From contig JAQGDQ010000342.1 of assembly GCA_030141605.1 (NCBI GenBank), forward strand, positions 141,501 through 205,500: 64,000 bases of DNA, written 5' to 3'. The notes below the pieces were generated by a model, which ran no database searches, was not told where the DNA came from, and saw nothing but the letters and a program-made list of their open reading frames with translations. The translations under genes were made by a program, and so were the position numbers. Position 1 is the stretch's first letter; every line of letters starts with the position of its first letter. Origin of the DNA: Tubiluchus corallicola. Taxonomy: Eukaryota; Priapulida; Priapulimorpha; Priapulimorphida; Tubiluchidae. Positions 50,497 through 63,027 of this stretch are shown here, piece after piece.

Positions 50497-51232
50497 ATAG
50501 GTTTTTACACGTCAAATGTAGACACAGAAAAGTTCAAATGTGACTTAGGTAAGTCAAGTGCAGACATAGGAATTTCAAATGTGTTTTGGTAACTCAAATG
50601 TCACCTAGGTAAGTCAAATGTAGTGCGGTACTTTGAATAAATCGGCAATTAACTCATTTAAGTGCAAATTACAGAAAGCTAAACCAAAGATAGCCATCAT
50701 CCTCTTTCATAACTTTGAAAAATGCATTGTTTATCCTCAAACTAAATTCTTTGATAAACCATAACGTCGGTAGAAAAGAATAAATTGGTTCCCACTTCCC
50801 AATGAACAGTGAATCACTAATTAGTTTTTTAAGTAATGCATTAGCACTGCATTAATGAATCAGTTTCTCTTAAGAATGTATTGCTTTCTCTAAGAGTTCC
50901 AATGGTATGTAAAGTTTACAGAATATTAGTGAACTATTAGTAGGCCTAGAAAGTTATTATTTTCACAGCAATTATTAAATTTAAATTAAAGAAGATTAAA
51001 TTTAACATCTTTATGCTTTACCACCTATCCACATTTGAGATACCAATGTCACATTTGACTTGACTTGTGTCTACATTTGACTTACCAAAAACGCTTAAGA
51101 TTTCTTGAAAACCATTGTTAACACATTTGAACCACCTAAGTCTACATTTGAGTTACCAAGACACATTTGAATTACCTAAATCTACATTTGACTTAACGTA
51201 GGTCTACATTTGACATTTAAAACCTATAATTA
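50497..51232. mobile_element. inverted-repeat element built from GTCAAATGTAGAC units
   Basis: The left part (50497-50630) repeats variants of GTCAAATGTAGACTTAGGTA. The right part (51030-51232) contains the reverse complement (CTACATTTGACTTACC). The outermost ends are CTATAGGTTTTTACACGTCA and its inverted counterpart ACATTTAAAACCTATAATTA. The core is AT-rich and non-coding. It looks like a non-autonomous DNA transposon with subterminal repeats; class and target site are not clear. Confidence 0.6.
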
Positions 51233-51875
51233 ATCTATAACTTGATTTATCCAATTACTAATGAAACTGCGAGTCAGCCTGCGACTTTGCAGCAAATTAT
51301 TGTTAACTATATACTCAACGAAAGCTTATGACAGCACAAATAGTTGTACAAAACTACAAATACCGAACTATAAAATGTTATCAATTTTATTATTCACAGC
51401 AATGAACAGTTAAAATACAGCAAAGTTTTACTTAGTAAAATAATACGTTAAAACAAACGCAATATTACATGCATTTTAATATTATACGAAGCATTTAACA
51501 CACAAAAAATAACATTATAAATACCACTAGGCTAAAAGGCAAATTACTATAATATAAAAAACTACGGATATGCATTAAAATCATAAATTACAGGCGAAAC
51601 CATATTACGCATGCTTTAAAAACCGAATGAAACACGCTCTAACACTAAAAGCTGAAGAACTGTTTTCAATTAAAGTTACACACAATGCAATGGCCTCCAC
51701 ATCAACAAGAATTCAACAAAGACCAGCAATCATAGCTGTTTATTTTAACAATTCTTCTCTTAGACAAGGTTTTAAACTTCAAACGCACGCAAAAGCAAAT
51801 ATCAACTATTCAAAACCAAAAAATGGGACGAAGTACTCTTCTTTAGAATGTCTCATAGGAGACAAAGTGAAATGA

Positions 51876-52760
51876 TCACTCAAAAAGAGTGCCAGAGTTA
51901 GTAATATCTGAAAACACACACGGTGTCTCGCCCAAACCAATGGATTCATTAGCCATACAAGCCCAGCAATGGTTCTCCGTAGGTGGAGTCAGATATTCCA
52001 CCTCCACTTTGGAGCCATTGCTCTCGTTGCACAGAATGCCGCTGAGAATATCCGAGGCCGTCATTGTCTCTTTTTCGGAGATACTAGGCGAATTGGAAGA
52101 ACTTACGGGGTCGGTTGTTGATGATGACTTCGGCTTCATACACAGGACGTTGGCACTTTTCAAGCCCAACTTCGATATCTCAAAATCACTTAATCTCTGT
52201 TTCTTCCAGTGTGGTTTAGGTGATGATTCCAGTTCGGGAACCTTCCTGTCTTCATGTCCGTCAGCCACTTTCCACATGAAGCCGTGACCCTTGGCTCGCC
52301 TGCCTTTGGTAAATGCAGGGTTGATGGACAAGTGATGGCGGATGCTGTTTCTCCACCGCTTTTTCGACCATCTGTAGTAAGGAAAGCGCTCCATGATCCA
52401 CTTGTACACCTCAGATACACTCATCTCTTTGTGCTCGTAAAGCGCCATGTCTATGAGCTGACCGTATGTGTAATTTGGTCTCCGATGCCCCTTTGCCACT
52501 TCTTGAGGTTTGCTTACGTAGACGTCAGCATATGCCTGTGGAGAGTGCATGATGTCTTGCTGTGCTTCAACATACTCATTCTCAGATGACGCTAGGTCTT
52601 CGGGATTCTCTTCCTTTAATTCTTCAACAAAGGGAACCAGCTTGTAATCGGTTAGCCATTGCAGATCTTTAAGTTCGCCAATACAGTCGTCCGTAACGTT
52701 CAGTTTGACATCATCTGTGGTTTCCGTAGTCTTTTCTTCTGATTCGTCAGAAGATGACAT
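51876..52760 (-). CDS. divergent forkhead-box transcription factor, possibly FoxJ1-like
   Basis: A 294-residue single-exon gene. The forkhead domain spans about residues 93-168: RRPNYTYGQLIDMAL (helix 1), SVSEVYKWIMERFPYYR (helix 2) and KRWRNSIRHHLSINPAF (recognition helix), then the wing KGRRAKGHGFMWKV. N138, R141 and H142 of the base-contact set are present, but the near-invariant Asn of RHNLS is His (H143), and the usual KPPYSY start is RPNYTY. The acidic N-terminus holds LQWL (33-36), a motif also found upstream of the forkhead in FoxJ1. With WI and FPYYR in helix 2, this makes a fast-evolving FoxJ1-like factor the best guess; FoxJ2/3 or FoxM are alternatives. It is a nuclear DNA-binding protein by family. 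No introns; a retrocopy or lineage-specific duplicate is possible. Confidence 0.88.
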   Translation of the reverse strand: MSSSDESEEKTTETTDDVKLNVTDDCIGELKDLQWLTDYKLVPFVEELKEENPEDLASSENEYVEAQQDIMHSPQAYADVYVSKPQEVAKGHRRPNYTYGQLIDMALYEHKEMSVSEVYKWIMERFPYYRWSKKRWRNSIRHHLSINPAFTKGRRAKGHGFMWKVADGHEDRKVPELESSPKPHWKKQRLSDFEISKLGLKSANVLCMKPKSSSTTDPVSSSNSPSISEKETMTASDILSGILCNESNGSKVEVEYLTPPTENHCWACMANESIGLGETPCVFSDITNSGTLFE

Positions 52761-53387
52761 TGTTTTAGATTGTTGTGAATGGTAAATGGAAACGTCAGAA
52801 TCTGATGTTAATATGAATGTGCAAGTAAATACCCGAAAGGGGTGTGGTGACTACAAAATCCTTGAGCTAGAATGACCCTTTGTAGTGTCCTCACAACTGA
52901 ATGGTTTCACGTCTTCACTATCTATGTAAAAAGTTAAAAAATGTTGTTTTTATTTAATAACCAATTTAAGAAACAAGGCACTTAGCTAGAACAGTAACTT
53001 CGTTTTGGAATCGTAGATCAAAATATGATATTTAACTACAGGTTATTTTGCCACGTCCTAGACAAACCCACGGCTGTCAGAAGTAAATTGAAAAAGAGCG
53101 GGGGCAGTTTTTATATTATTTCATGGCAACTGTGACGATGACGGTGACAGTGGTGGAAATGAAAGTTTATCATTGACAAATGACAATCCATCCATTACTT
53201 TCACGTAAAAGACTAAATTGTATTTCTCACTGCTTGGAATATGATTTAGCCTTTATATTTTTAATAGTCATTTTAAGAAAAATGTACTTTCAAGTACCTC
53301 TGGGCAGATTACCTAGCTTTTGATTACCAATTAATGATTGTAAATTTATTTGAACTTGCGTATGCGATCTGGTGGTTTTTCTTACCA

Positions 53388-53477
<90 letters not shown>

Positions 53478-55485
53478 ACTCTCGGTGAAGTTTTTGGGTA
53501 TCTTATAACACATTCGCGATTTAAGAGGTGATATTATCTTGATAGTGATGTAAAGTATTTTGATATCATCTATATCTGATGGCATCTATTACGCCAAATG
53601 ATAGTTTGCCTACCTTGATACTAGGTAGTGTAACAAATTTTACACATGAACTTAAATTACTTAAAATGCACCATGGAACATGTTTATGACAATTTAATTT
53701 TCTCATATTTATGTATACGTGTATGTGTTTGTGTGCATGTTTATTATCAGTGTTTGTTACTGTAAATTTTAATTTTTTTATGTTAATATTAATTATTTTT
53801 AACTATAATAATATAAACGTTTGTTTCTAATAGAGAGTTCAAAGTGTTAAATAAAAAATTGAAATAAATCAATCCATTTTTCTCTCCTTTTCTCTCTCAT
53901 TCTCTTTCTTCCTGGCTTCCTCCTGTCTTTCGTACTCCCAATTTCTCGATCTTTCTCGCTCTCTTTGCCGCTCTGTTTCCATTCCGCCTTCTTGTGCTCT
54001 GTCTCAGTGTCACTGGAGCAATTTATTAACTTAAAGTTCTCCAAAAAATATTTGGCCTAATATCCTGCAGAGCGGAATTTGCAATTACATTTAATTGACA
54101 TTAGATTACCAAAGACATTTTCTGCGGGCAATTTACAACGCGTAATATTTGCGTATATCTGGATTTCCTCCATCAGAAAAAAACTTGTAAAAACCTATTC
54201 TGGTCCTATACTATAGTGTCGCTACTGATCGTTTGTTTCAGCTTCAAACTTTTTGGTATTGGCACTTAAGAAGCAAGAGACCATTCTTATTACTCCTAGA
54301 ACTATTAGAATGAAATTATTGCTGGTTGCTACTAACCTACAACTACTGACCGTCCCTTGAATGCCAAATCAGTACGTTATATTGACAGTGAAGTTAACCT
54401 TCAAGTTAACTTAATGCTTAAACAGAATCTACACCCGCATTACCTTATTTGGTTTGTTATCATAGTAGCAGTAAGTTAACAACTGCGTCAGCCTTAATTT
54501 TTTCCAGTTAAAAATTTCCAGTGAAATTTAATTTTAGTCATTAACTCAGTCGTCTGCTTAGCACGAGTCACGAAAATGACGAAATAGGTGGCGCAAAATG
54601 CTAATAATTGAACAAGTGAACAACAGTAATTGCAACACATTTTTCCGTGAATCCCGGTTTTGTACCAAAGTTGCGTAACGTGAAACTTACTTCAGATTTT
54701 GTTGGGTTAAAAGAAAATAAATTTCAGCAATTTAGTCGCGTATTGTGTGATTAGATTGGCCGCTATTCGGTAATTATTTGATTGGTGTTTGGTATTTCTG
54801 TTTAAATTTATAAGTAGGCCTAAATGTACACATTAAAAATTTACCACTTGGTGCGTTATTAATAGTATTAGTATTACTCTGTGAACAGTGTGCAATTTCG
54901 TTAATTTTTGTGATAACCTTTGTGTGTGACTCACTTCGCAAGGGCAGTTGTAGTGTTGCGTGATTTTGGATTTTTTTCCAATCCGCTATCGTTTCGATAT
55001 TCAACTATGGACATGATCGCTTTTGCTGTCATTTAATATCATTCTGATTTCGAACCAAACTCTTTTTGGTAAAACATCCTAAAATTTCAGTTAAATTTAG
55101 TGAACTTAGCAACACCATGAAGTAAATTCTACCGTATAAACCTTAATTGAGAATGTTCATCATTGCATGAAAAAATAAGGAAAGGTTAGCACTTGTGTTT
55201 TTTTGTAAAATTAAAGCAGTCTGGCAAGAAATCATTATTGACAAACGAAGTCCCAATTTTCCAGCAGCAGTGCATGAGATAAGTACAGTCCTTATCTACA
55301 GTGTTACTCGGCATTTGCCGCTAGACTTGTGTGGGTGTTCAACAATGAAGCATAGAAGTTCATCTACAGTTTAAAGAGTTTAATACTGTAGATACGTGGC
55401 TATACTCTGCATATTCTATCATACTTTCACGCCAATCCACCAAGATCGCTTATAGACCTACAGCACTCCCTTACAGCAGGGTTCC
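52761..55485. other. intergenic, no gene recognised
   Basis: AT-rich spacer between the forkhead gene and ABCF2. It contains a (CT)n tract (53393-53475, listed separately) and a pyrimidine-rich run near 53880-54000, but no exon that I can support. Confidence 0.45.
53393..53475. repeat. (CT)n microsatellite
   Basis: Near-pure CT repeat of about 80 bases following a C-run. Confidence 0.95.
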
Positions 55486-55620
55486 CATGGTCGGGGGGGG
55501 GGGGGTAATCCTTGAAAATACTAGGCATCCTGGAAAGTCAGGCAAAAAGGAAATTTGGTAAAACGTTAGGGAAAATGATGAAAATGGGGCAAAAAGTCAG
55601 GGAAACTGAAAAGGATTGGA
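55486..55620. mobile_element. fragment of a hAT-like interspersed repeat
   Basis: Starts CAGGGTTCCCATGGTC, followed by a G-run and repeated GGAAA(G)TCAGG motifs. A second fragment with a related start (CAGGTTCCCACAGAATTTG) is at about 62455. Only one end is recognisable in each case. Confidence 0.45.
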
Positions 55621-56481
55621 GAAATGTGCTAACCTTGGGTGGCACAGATGACTGAAAAGCATGTCGTACAAAACGCATATATATTATTGTTGTTTACAGC
55701 GGCTATTCCCAGCGGAAATGCAGACAGTCGTGACTAACTGGACTTTCTAGTTTCTTCAGTAATATTGTAATAAATTATTGATAAGGTAGAAACTCCGAAA
55801 AAACAACTCATGTGCTTAATGAAAAGTAAATGTATCGCACTCTTACTTTCAGTGAAGCAGCTAAGTGCCTATGTCTGTTACGGCTATCAATTTTGTTAAT
55901 AATTTTTTTTTTACTATAGCACGCAGTTTGCAAATTTACTCCTGAATCGACTATTCAGCCCTGCAGTTGGTTTCAATCTTGTTGTTATTGTAATTGTTAT
56001 ATTGTTCACAGAATCACAATATGTTAATGTGTCACATGCAGGCTACCAAATTGGCGTGAGTGGACTTTTTGCTCGTAGTCTGCTTAGATGGAATTTTTTG
56101 GTCTAGATTTCTAGACGTCTGCTATAAACTGCAAAGTGTATAATCTTAAATTCTGCTTGCTAAGCATATTGTTCAAGTACTGTTAATAGACACACTATGC
56201 TACACTTACCTTGAGTGTAAGCAGTCTTGTGCTACATGAAAACAAGAAACCAGCCATTAAGCCTGTAACAGGTCACCACATTATCCTTTTCACTTTAGCC
56301 ACTGCAGAACTTTACAGTTAAATTTTTAAGTTTAACAATGACAGTTTTTAGTGTACAGTGCCATTTTACTTTTCGTGTATTAAGAATTTAGTTCTAAACT
56401 TTTAATACCTTTTAACATGTTGATCTTACTGCAATGTATAATTTTTGGTTTTATTATAGTTATTTGTCAAACTACATAAGC

Positions 56482-58338
56482 ATGCCATCTGACGCAAAGA
56501 AAAGGCGTGATGCTAAGAAAAAAGAAGCGGCCAAAACGCGTGGACAGAAGAAGCCTACTAAGGTTGATGAAGGTGATAGTATAGGTCAAAATGGCTTAGC
56601 TAATGGTTCATTAAATGGTGCAGTAGAAACAGATGACATATCGACAGAATTGGATAATCTAAAATTGAGTAGTAGTGGTCGGGCATGTACGGGTGCTTTG
56701 GCATCTCATCCAAATAGTCGTGATTTAAAAATAATCAATTTTTCTGTGACGTTTTACGGTACGGAATTATTATCTGATACAACTCTTGAGCTTAACGTGG
56801 GTCGGCGGTATGGAATTATAGGATTGAATGGTTGTGGAAAGTCCACATTTATGACAGTGTTAGGCAATAGAGAGGTGGATATACCATCTCACATGGACAT
56901 TTACCATTTGACTCGCGAGATTGCTGCTATGGAAAAGACGGCATTAGAATGCGTAAAGGATGTGGATCGGGAAAAAGCTAAGCTGGAAAGTGAAGCGGAG
57001 TTTCTAGCTCATTGTGACGATCAAGAGGCTCACGACCACCTGATGGAAATTTACGAGCGATTAGATGAGCTGGATTCTAGTCTGGCGGAAGCCAGAGCCG
57101 GACGAATTCTCCACGGCTTGGGATTCAACAAACAGATGCAACATCAGAAGACGAAAGATTTTTCGGGCGGTTGGCGAATGCGCATTGCTTTAGCTCGTGC
57201 TCTGTACCTCCGTCCGCATCTGTTGCTTCTCGACGAGCCCACAAATCATCTGGATCTGGATGCTTGTGTGTGGCTTGAAGAAGAGTTGAAGAACTACAGC
57301 AGAATCCTGGTGCTTATTTCTCACAGTCAAGACTTCCTCAATGGTGTCTGCACTAATATGATCCATTTACGCAACAGACGGTTAACGTATTACGGGGGTA
57401 ACTATGACACGTTTGTTCAGACTAGAGCAGAGTTGGAGGAGAATCAAATGAAACGATACAAGTGGGAACAGGATCAGATGGCGCACATGAAGGAGTACAT
57501 TGCCAGATTTGGTCACGGAAGTGCAAAGCTCGCTCGCCAGGCACAGAGTAAAGAAAAAACCCTCGCCAAAATGGTCGCCGGTGGGCTGACGGAAAAAGTA
57601 GTGGCCGACAAGACGTTGAGTTTTTATTTTCCAGACTGCGGCAAAATTCCACCTCCAGTTGTTATGGTGCAGAACGTCTCGTTCCGGTACGGCAACGACA
57701 AGCCGTTCATCTATAAGAACGTGGAGTTTGGGTTGGATTTGGACTCGAGAGTGGCGCTCGTGGGTCCAAATGGCGCAGGAAAGTCGACGCTTTTGAAACT
57801 GCTGAATGGTGACCTAACTCCAACAGATGGTTTAATTAGGAAAAACAGCCATTTGAGGATAGGCCGGTATCATCAACACATGCATGAACAGTTGGACTTG
57901 AGCCTTTCTGCTTTGGAATACATGATGAAGTGTTTTCCGGAGATCAAAGAAGTGGAAGAGTGGAGACGGATTATAGGTCGTTACGGCCTTTCGGGTAAAC
58001 AGCAGGTTGTGCCAATGAAGAACTTGTCAGACGGTGAACGTTGTCGCGTCTCGTTCTCCTGGTTGTCTCGCTTCTGTCCTCACTTGCTTCTCATGGATGA
58101 ACCGACTAATCATTTAGACATCGAAACAATTGACGCCCTTGCTGAAGCTGTCAACGATTTCGAGGGTGGTCTGGTCCTTGTTAGTCACGACTTTCGACTG
58201 ATTACTCAGGTTGCCAAGGAGATTTGGGTTTGTGAAAAGCAGACTATTACCCCGTGGAAAGGTGACATTATGGACTACAAGGAACACTTGAAGAAGAAAG
58301 TGGCCAAAGAAGAAAAACAGTTCAATAAAAAGAAGTAA
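56482..58338 (+). CDS. ABCF2: ABCF2, ATP-binding cassette family F ATPase
   Basis: A 618-residue soluble twin-ABC protein of normal family length. The N-terminus [20 protein letters not shown] is Lys-rich. Cassette 1 has Walker [10 protein letters not shown], signature [15 protein letters not shown] and Walker [13 protein letters not shown]. The linker includes [20 protein letters not shown]. Cassette 2 has GPNGAGKST, signature [11 protein letters not shown] and [16 protein letters not shown] proteins act on ribosomes and have no membrane domain; ABCF2 is linked to translation and ribosome assembly. I start at 56482 because it matches the family start and a splice acceptor (AG at 56458-56459) falls inside the 16 extra codons that could be read from 56434. 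The coding region is uninterrupted. AATAAA lies near 58971. Confidence 0.96.
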   Translation: MPSDAKKRRDAKKKEAAKTRGQKKPTKVDEGDSIGQNGLANGSLNGAVETDDISTELDNLKLSSSGRACTGALASHPNSRDLKIINFSVTFYGTELLSDTTLELNVGRRYGIIGLNGCGKSTFMTVLGNREVDIPSHMDIYHLTREIAAMEKTALECVKDVDREKAKLESEAEFLAHCDDQEAHDHLMEIYERLDELDSSLAEARAGRILHGLGFNKQMQHQKTKDFSGGWRMRIALARALYLRPHLLLLDEPTNHLDLDACVWLEEELKNYSRILVLISHSQDFLNGVCTNMIHLRNRRLTYYGGNYDTFVQTRAELEENQMKRYKWEQDQMAHMKEYIARFGHGSAKLARQAQSKEKTLAKMVAGGLTEKVVADKTLSFYFPDCGKIPPPVVMVQNVSFRYGNDKPFIYKNVEFGLDLDSRVALVGPNGAGKSTLLKLLNGDLTPTDGLIRKNSHLRIGRYHQHMHEQLDLSLSALEYMMKCFPEIKEVEEWRRIIGRYGLSGKQQVVPMKNLSDGERCRVSFSWLSRFCPHLLLMDEPTNHLDIETIDALAEAVNDFEGGLVLVSHDFRLITQVAKEIWVCEKQTITPWKGDIMDYKEHLKKKVAKEEKQFNKKK

Positions 58339-59259
58339 ATTTTTGTCAATCTCATTAGACGTACTTCCATATAAGCTTAATTTATTGCTTTTAAAACAGT
58401 TTGCAACATAAATTTTCGTAGCGTTTAAAAATGTTTTGAGAACTTGCATTAACAAGGTGCCTCACCAGTGTCTGTTGAAATTATAATTAATTTGGAAGGT
58501 ATTTTATGTTCTGTAGCACAAATTACATCTTTCGCACTTGACATTGCTAAACGATTGCATTTATTTCTTGCTGTGTTGATTAAGACTTGGTGGTATTTGG
58601 TTTACACTGTTCTATACAGTTATTTATTTATGGTGTGCCACTACTGTCTGTGATATTTCTAACGTTAAATTATGTAAAATCGACGTAACTATTTTGTTGT
58701 GTCTTAACTGTTCAGTGCTACTTTTTAGTAACTCTACTGATGAATCTGTGTAATTTGGGGTTTAAATTTTCTTCGTTTAAATTTTGCGTGAGTGCGACTT
58801 TCAGTCTTTCTGTGCCTAGGTGAAGTAAAATCTTTTTTCATACGTTTGTTTGACAAACAGTGTCTCATTCTAAACTGAATCTATGTTTGTTTAAGCTGGT
58901 TTCATGAACAAAAGGGTTGGTGCTTCCTGTGTTGGTCTCTGTAGTTTTCAAATCTTATTTGTTATCACGAAATAAATAATTGATTATTTTAATTCTGATG
59001 GTTGTGTTATAATATTATTTTTAAAAGTTGATAATGGAGAAATTAGTTCATAGCGACAGTATGGAAGCCATTAAGTGCTGATATTACAATCTGACACAGT
59101 GGCCGCACGATGGCCCTGTTTGTCAAGGTTGCTGCAGCTGTGGAGAGATTGTGTGGTAAACAGATATATATATATTACACGTCAGTGATGCTCAGCTACG
59201 CAGTCAGTTACTTGTGCAAGTTGGGAAGCTGTGTGTAGCATCCGCGTTGTCTGGACAAC
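58339..59259. other. ABCF2 3' UTR and spacer to HPD
   Basis: AT-rich ABCF2 3' UTR with a poly(A) signal near 58971, followed by the presumed HPD promoter region, where a TATATATATA run sits at about 59164-59175, some 85-95 bp before the HPD ATG. Confidence 0.45.
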
Positions 59260-61761
59260 ATGGTGAGTGCTTTGAGTTCTTGACATTTCTTCCATCCTGA
59301 TATTTTAGAAAATAGTTTTCACTGTGATCATTTTGTATAGGAAAGTTAACACGATGGTAATCTTTATTGTTGGTTTAAATACAAAAGCCACCAGTATACA
59401 TATAATCGTATGCACGTCATTATGTACATTCATGTAGAAAATGTGTTTTATATAGAAAATGCTCATTTGTTTTTTTATGTTGAAAAGTTACACTAAGGCA
59501 TGATCTTGCAATTCTTTACTCTGGGCATTTTATTTATTTAAGTAGCTTTGAGCAAAGTAGTGAAATCATTGTGTGAGTGAATTTATTGTTTTTATTTTAC
59601 AGACTTCGTACACGGATAAAGGTCCAAAGGTATGTTTGAAAGCGGATGTGTTAAAACGTTTTACATTTTTGTCTTAAATGTTTTTTGTGTTCCCTTTCTT
59701 TTTCATGTTTTCCTGATTACAATTGTTTTTTATCTTTTCATTTTTTCGATGCATTAAAGTAACTGGTAATACAAATTTACACACGAAATATAAAATGGGT
59801 ACTGCTTGTAACACGTACCTTTCCTGGTAATGTACACAGGTTGCTAGTCCTCCATGCTTTCTGTGGGGAATATTAAAATTCTGTTACACCCCTGGCACCA
59901 TCGAAAGCGGAATTCAAATTCCTGAAGCAATAGTAGAGAACTGGCAGTTTTTTCACAACCCTTTAAAGGACGAATATCAAAAAATCCTCTCCAACTTGTG
60001 TTGTTAGTTCCTCAGTGTCTATCAGATTTGATTGTAATCCAATTGCTCATTACAAAGGATTTTTAATGAAGTACACACAACACCAAGAAGAACAAAGTGA
60101 GTAAATACAGCCAAAAGTTGTCTGTAGTTCAGTACATTATTATACTTAACCATTATCCGTTAATTACAGTGTTATTGAAACACACTATTCTATTAAATAC
60201 GCAGATTTCATTTTAAAAATTTCAACTGCATACTATTAAACCCTGCAATCAACGTCCACATTATTTTTTATCTAATGCCATTATTTGTTTGTTTGAAAAA
60301 TGTTTCGTGATTATGGCCATTAATTGCTTGATTTTGAAAGGAAATTGTGCACGCTTTCCAGCTAGTATACATTAGCACTTTGTGATTTCAGTTCCGTCTA
60401 ACAAATTTTTGCTACCAAATTTTTTGCCAGGGGGGAAACCAGTAACAACTAACAAGTAGTAGTAGTAGTACAGAACAATTTCATTGTAGTATTGTTCAAA
60501 CAATAGCAAATTGACTGTGCCTTTAAAGTTTGGTGTAGAAGCCTCATGTGTTCTTGCACAGGCTGCAGTGTTGAGAGGTATGATTGAAGCAGTGGCTCGA
60601 AGTTCAGGATCGTCTAACACTTCTTGCAGATGTCTCACAAGCTAATCTGCTGAACGGCCAAATGAGGGCTTCCAGAGATTAAGTGAAATTAATTTACTGA
60701 GAAAAGATACTACAGAATGAGAGTAAAAGTATGCTGAATTATCTCTTTAGATAGGACTCAATTAATTAATTACTGTTTAATAATACACTGGAATTATTTT
60801 CTTGTCCATTATTCCAACTCATTGGTACTGCCAGACTAGTAATTTATTTACTTGTACGTATTATATTTAGTATTTCAAAAACCTATTCTAATTTTGTAAA
60901 TATCAGAATATCTCTTCCTTTTTTGTTGTGTTGAATTTGCACCCATCTATTGTGCCTAATATTGGCATTATGCTGTAGAAGTTGTATAAACTTATTTGGA
61001 GAATCAAATATTTATACTTTTGTTGGTTGTCACTGTGGGTCGGGGCCTCACAGTATCTGTAACCCATCAGCCTACAAAATCAAAATCCGGTCCGATTTCA
61101 ATTGAGAGAATTAATCCTAGAGTTTTCTGGTATCTGCTTTGATCATACTCCTCAAGCACTGTGAGAGATTTTCATACTAAATTTTGTATGGCACAATAGA
61201 TTCTCTATTGTGTCAGCAATCTTTTGATGCAATAAATTGTTATTTTATAAATTATTTGAGGCAATATAATTTTGTGCTTTATTCACTGCTTTTGTACCCC
61301 AGTAACAAAACGTTTTTCGATGTAGAAAACTACCCTGCATAATGTTTGCTAGTGGCTGTATGAGTTTGTATTTTAGTGGATAGATGGCGCTAGCCGCGCT
61401 TAGAGCGGTAAACAATAATCACAGATAGCCGAATACACATGTGAACAAATTTTTAAAAAAATACAAGTAACGACTACTGCATTTACAAAATCCATTGCTT
61501 TACCTTCTTTGTATTTTACGTTTTAAATAAAAACGAAGTTAAAACAGTGGCAGCCATTTTGACGGCAGATTATACTATTCTTTGACAGGAGTTTTATTCT
61601 AATCCCTATTTATGATAAATTTTTCTCTAATTTCTGCATAAAGATTATTGATGACAGTATGGGAGACTGTTACTGAAAGTCAAAGTTTTTTCTTTCAGCC
61701 GGAAAGTGGAAGATTCATACATTTCGATCATGTGACTTTTTGGGTTGGAAATGCGAAACAG
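59260..61761 (+). CDS. HPD: 4-hydroxyphenylpyruvate dioxygenase, first three coding exons (partial)
   Basis: Exon 1 codes only ATG (59260-59262) and is followed by GTGAGT. Exon 2 (59603-59629) codes TSYTDKGPK. Exon 3 (61699-61761) codes PESGRFIHFDHVTFWVGNAK then Q. All have GT-AG borders in phase 0. The joined 31 residues match the conserved HPD N-terminus, including the HFDHVTFWVGNAK strand of the first vicinal-oxygen-chelate fold. HPD is an Fe(II) dioxygenase converting 4-hydroxyphenylpyruvate to homogentisate in tyrosine breakdown. The metal ligands (two His and a Glu in the C-terminal half) lie in exons beyond the window. I searched 61762-64000 for the expected next exon and found none, so the intron is longer than 2.2 kb. 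Confidence 0.88.
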
Positions 61762-62657
61762 GTAAGATATTAATGATGAAGTCAACCCATAATTAATCAC
61801 ATTTTGATACTAAACTTGAAAGTTGGCAAATGTGAAAAAGAAGAGATGCAGTCTGGATTTGAACTAAGGAGTTTCTGTTTTCACAGCATGCACCTTAACT
61901 ACAAGGCCACCACATCTCCCAGTAGTCAAGGCAATCCAAAGTTCATCCTTTATACCTGGACAACAAAATTCAGAATTTCTAGTATTAGATCGATCACACT
62001 AGGACAATTCTAATAAATTTATTTAATTTTATTTATTTTGATTAATTTTCAGCAAGCAATTTTTGAGTGATTAATTATTTTGATTAAATTAATTAATTGA
62101 AAAGGGTCCCAGGTTCAAATCTAAGTTGCAATCAATCCTTCATTCCCATGCTTTTCTGAATTTCCCAGTTTTCCATTGTGGTATCAAAGTTTAATTAATA
62201 ATTGTGGGTCAACAATAGGGTAAAGGTTTCGACAGCGAAATACCATTTATTTTAACCCCCACAGGGATAGTTCGATACATTATGAAGCCATTGCATATCA
62301 GCATTGCATAACAGGTACAAAACCACAGATGTGGCTTCAGTGGGTAGGCCGATGTCTCAGCACCTGCTCCGTTCTTGTCAGCCAGCTTACAAAACCTGGC
62401 AAGTCTTCTTTTAAATTTGTCTTTTGAGTTCAGCGTGTATCCGTTGCCAGGTTCCCACAGAATTTGAAAATAAATTTCCCTGACTTTTCCCGGGCCAAAT
62501 ATTGATTTTCAATGACAAAGATAAGCAGAAATTGTATTACCAGTATACATACTCATGCATTTTTGTGCGTGAACATTCACACTTATACTGATATATATAT
62601 ATGTATATGTATACAGTGTTCTGAAATGGTTTGCTGATGTTGTTAATGTATTTAAAT
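61762..62657. other. HPD intron 3, proximal part
   Basis: AT-rich intron DNA with a fragment resembling the 55486 repeat at about 62455-62510 (CAGGTTCCCACAGAATTTG). No further exon is seen. Confidence 0.45.
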
Positions 62658-62988
62658 ATAAAAAGCAGAGTAAAATATTCTTTGTGTGCTTCAATGATTG
62701 GGAATTTTAAAGTTTTTCTCAGGTTAGTTGTTGAAGCTTCGAATTTTTGTCTACCTGCCTTACGTTTGTATGAGTACCCGGCTATCAATCTCAACGCATA
62801 GTTCTGAAGGAGATTTAATTTTAAGTAATTTTCTCTTTTGGTTTTTTGAAGTAGCGTACATCCATATAAGAAGTGTGGTAGAACTAAAGTTTTATATATT
62901 AGTCTCTTAGTTTCCTTTGTTAGTTGCCCTTTAACTTGTCGGATATATGATGTGCTAGATGCCATTTTTGTGTATATGTTATTAAAGT

Positions 62989-62992
<4 letters not shown>
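62658..62992 (-). mobile_element. non-LTR RT C-terminal fragment, copy A
   Basis: On the minus strand the open frame reads MASSTSYIRQVKGQLTKETK, LIYKTLVLPHFLYGCTLLQK and LNLLQNYALRLIAGYSYKRK. This is the thumb/connection segment of a LINE reverse transcriptase. It begins at a TA microsatellite (62993-63021) and continues a little past the shared region (FKYINNISKPFQNTV, 62610-62657). Confidence 0.8.

Positions 62993-63021
<29 letters not shown>

Positions 63022-63027
<6 letters not shown>

Noticed and set aside
60372..60638. Minus-strand frame with IIPLNTAACAR, slightly like a hAT transposase dimerisation motif
   Set aside because: Too short, no flanking transposase blocks, and the rest of the frame is low complexity.
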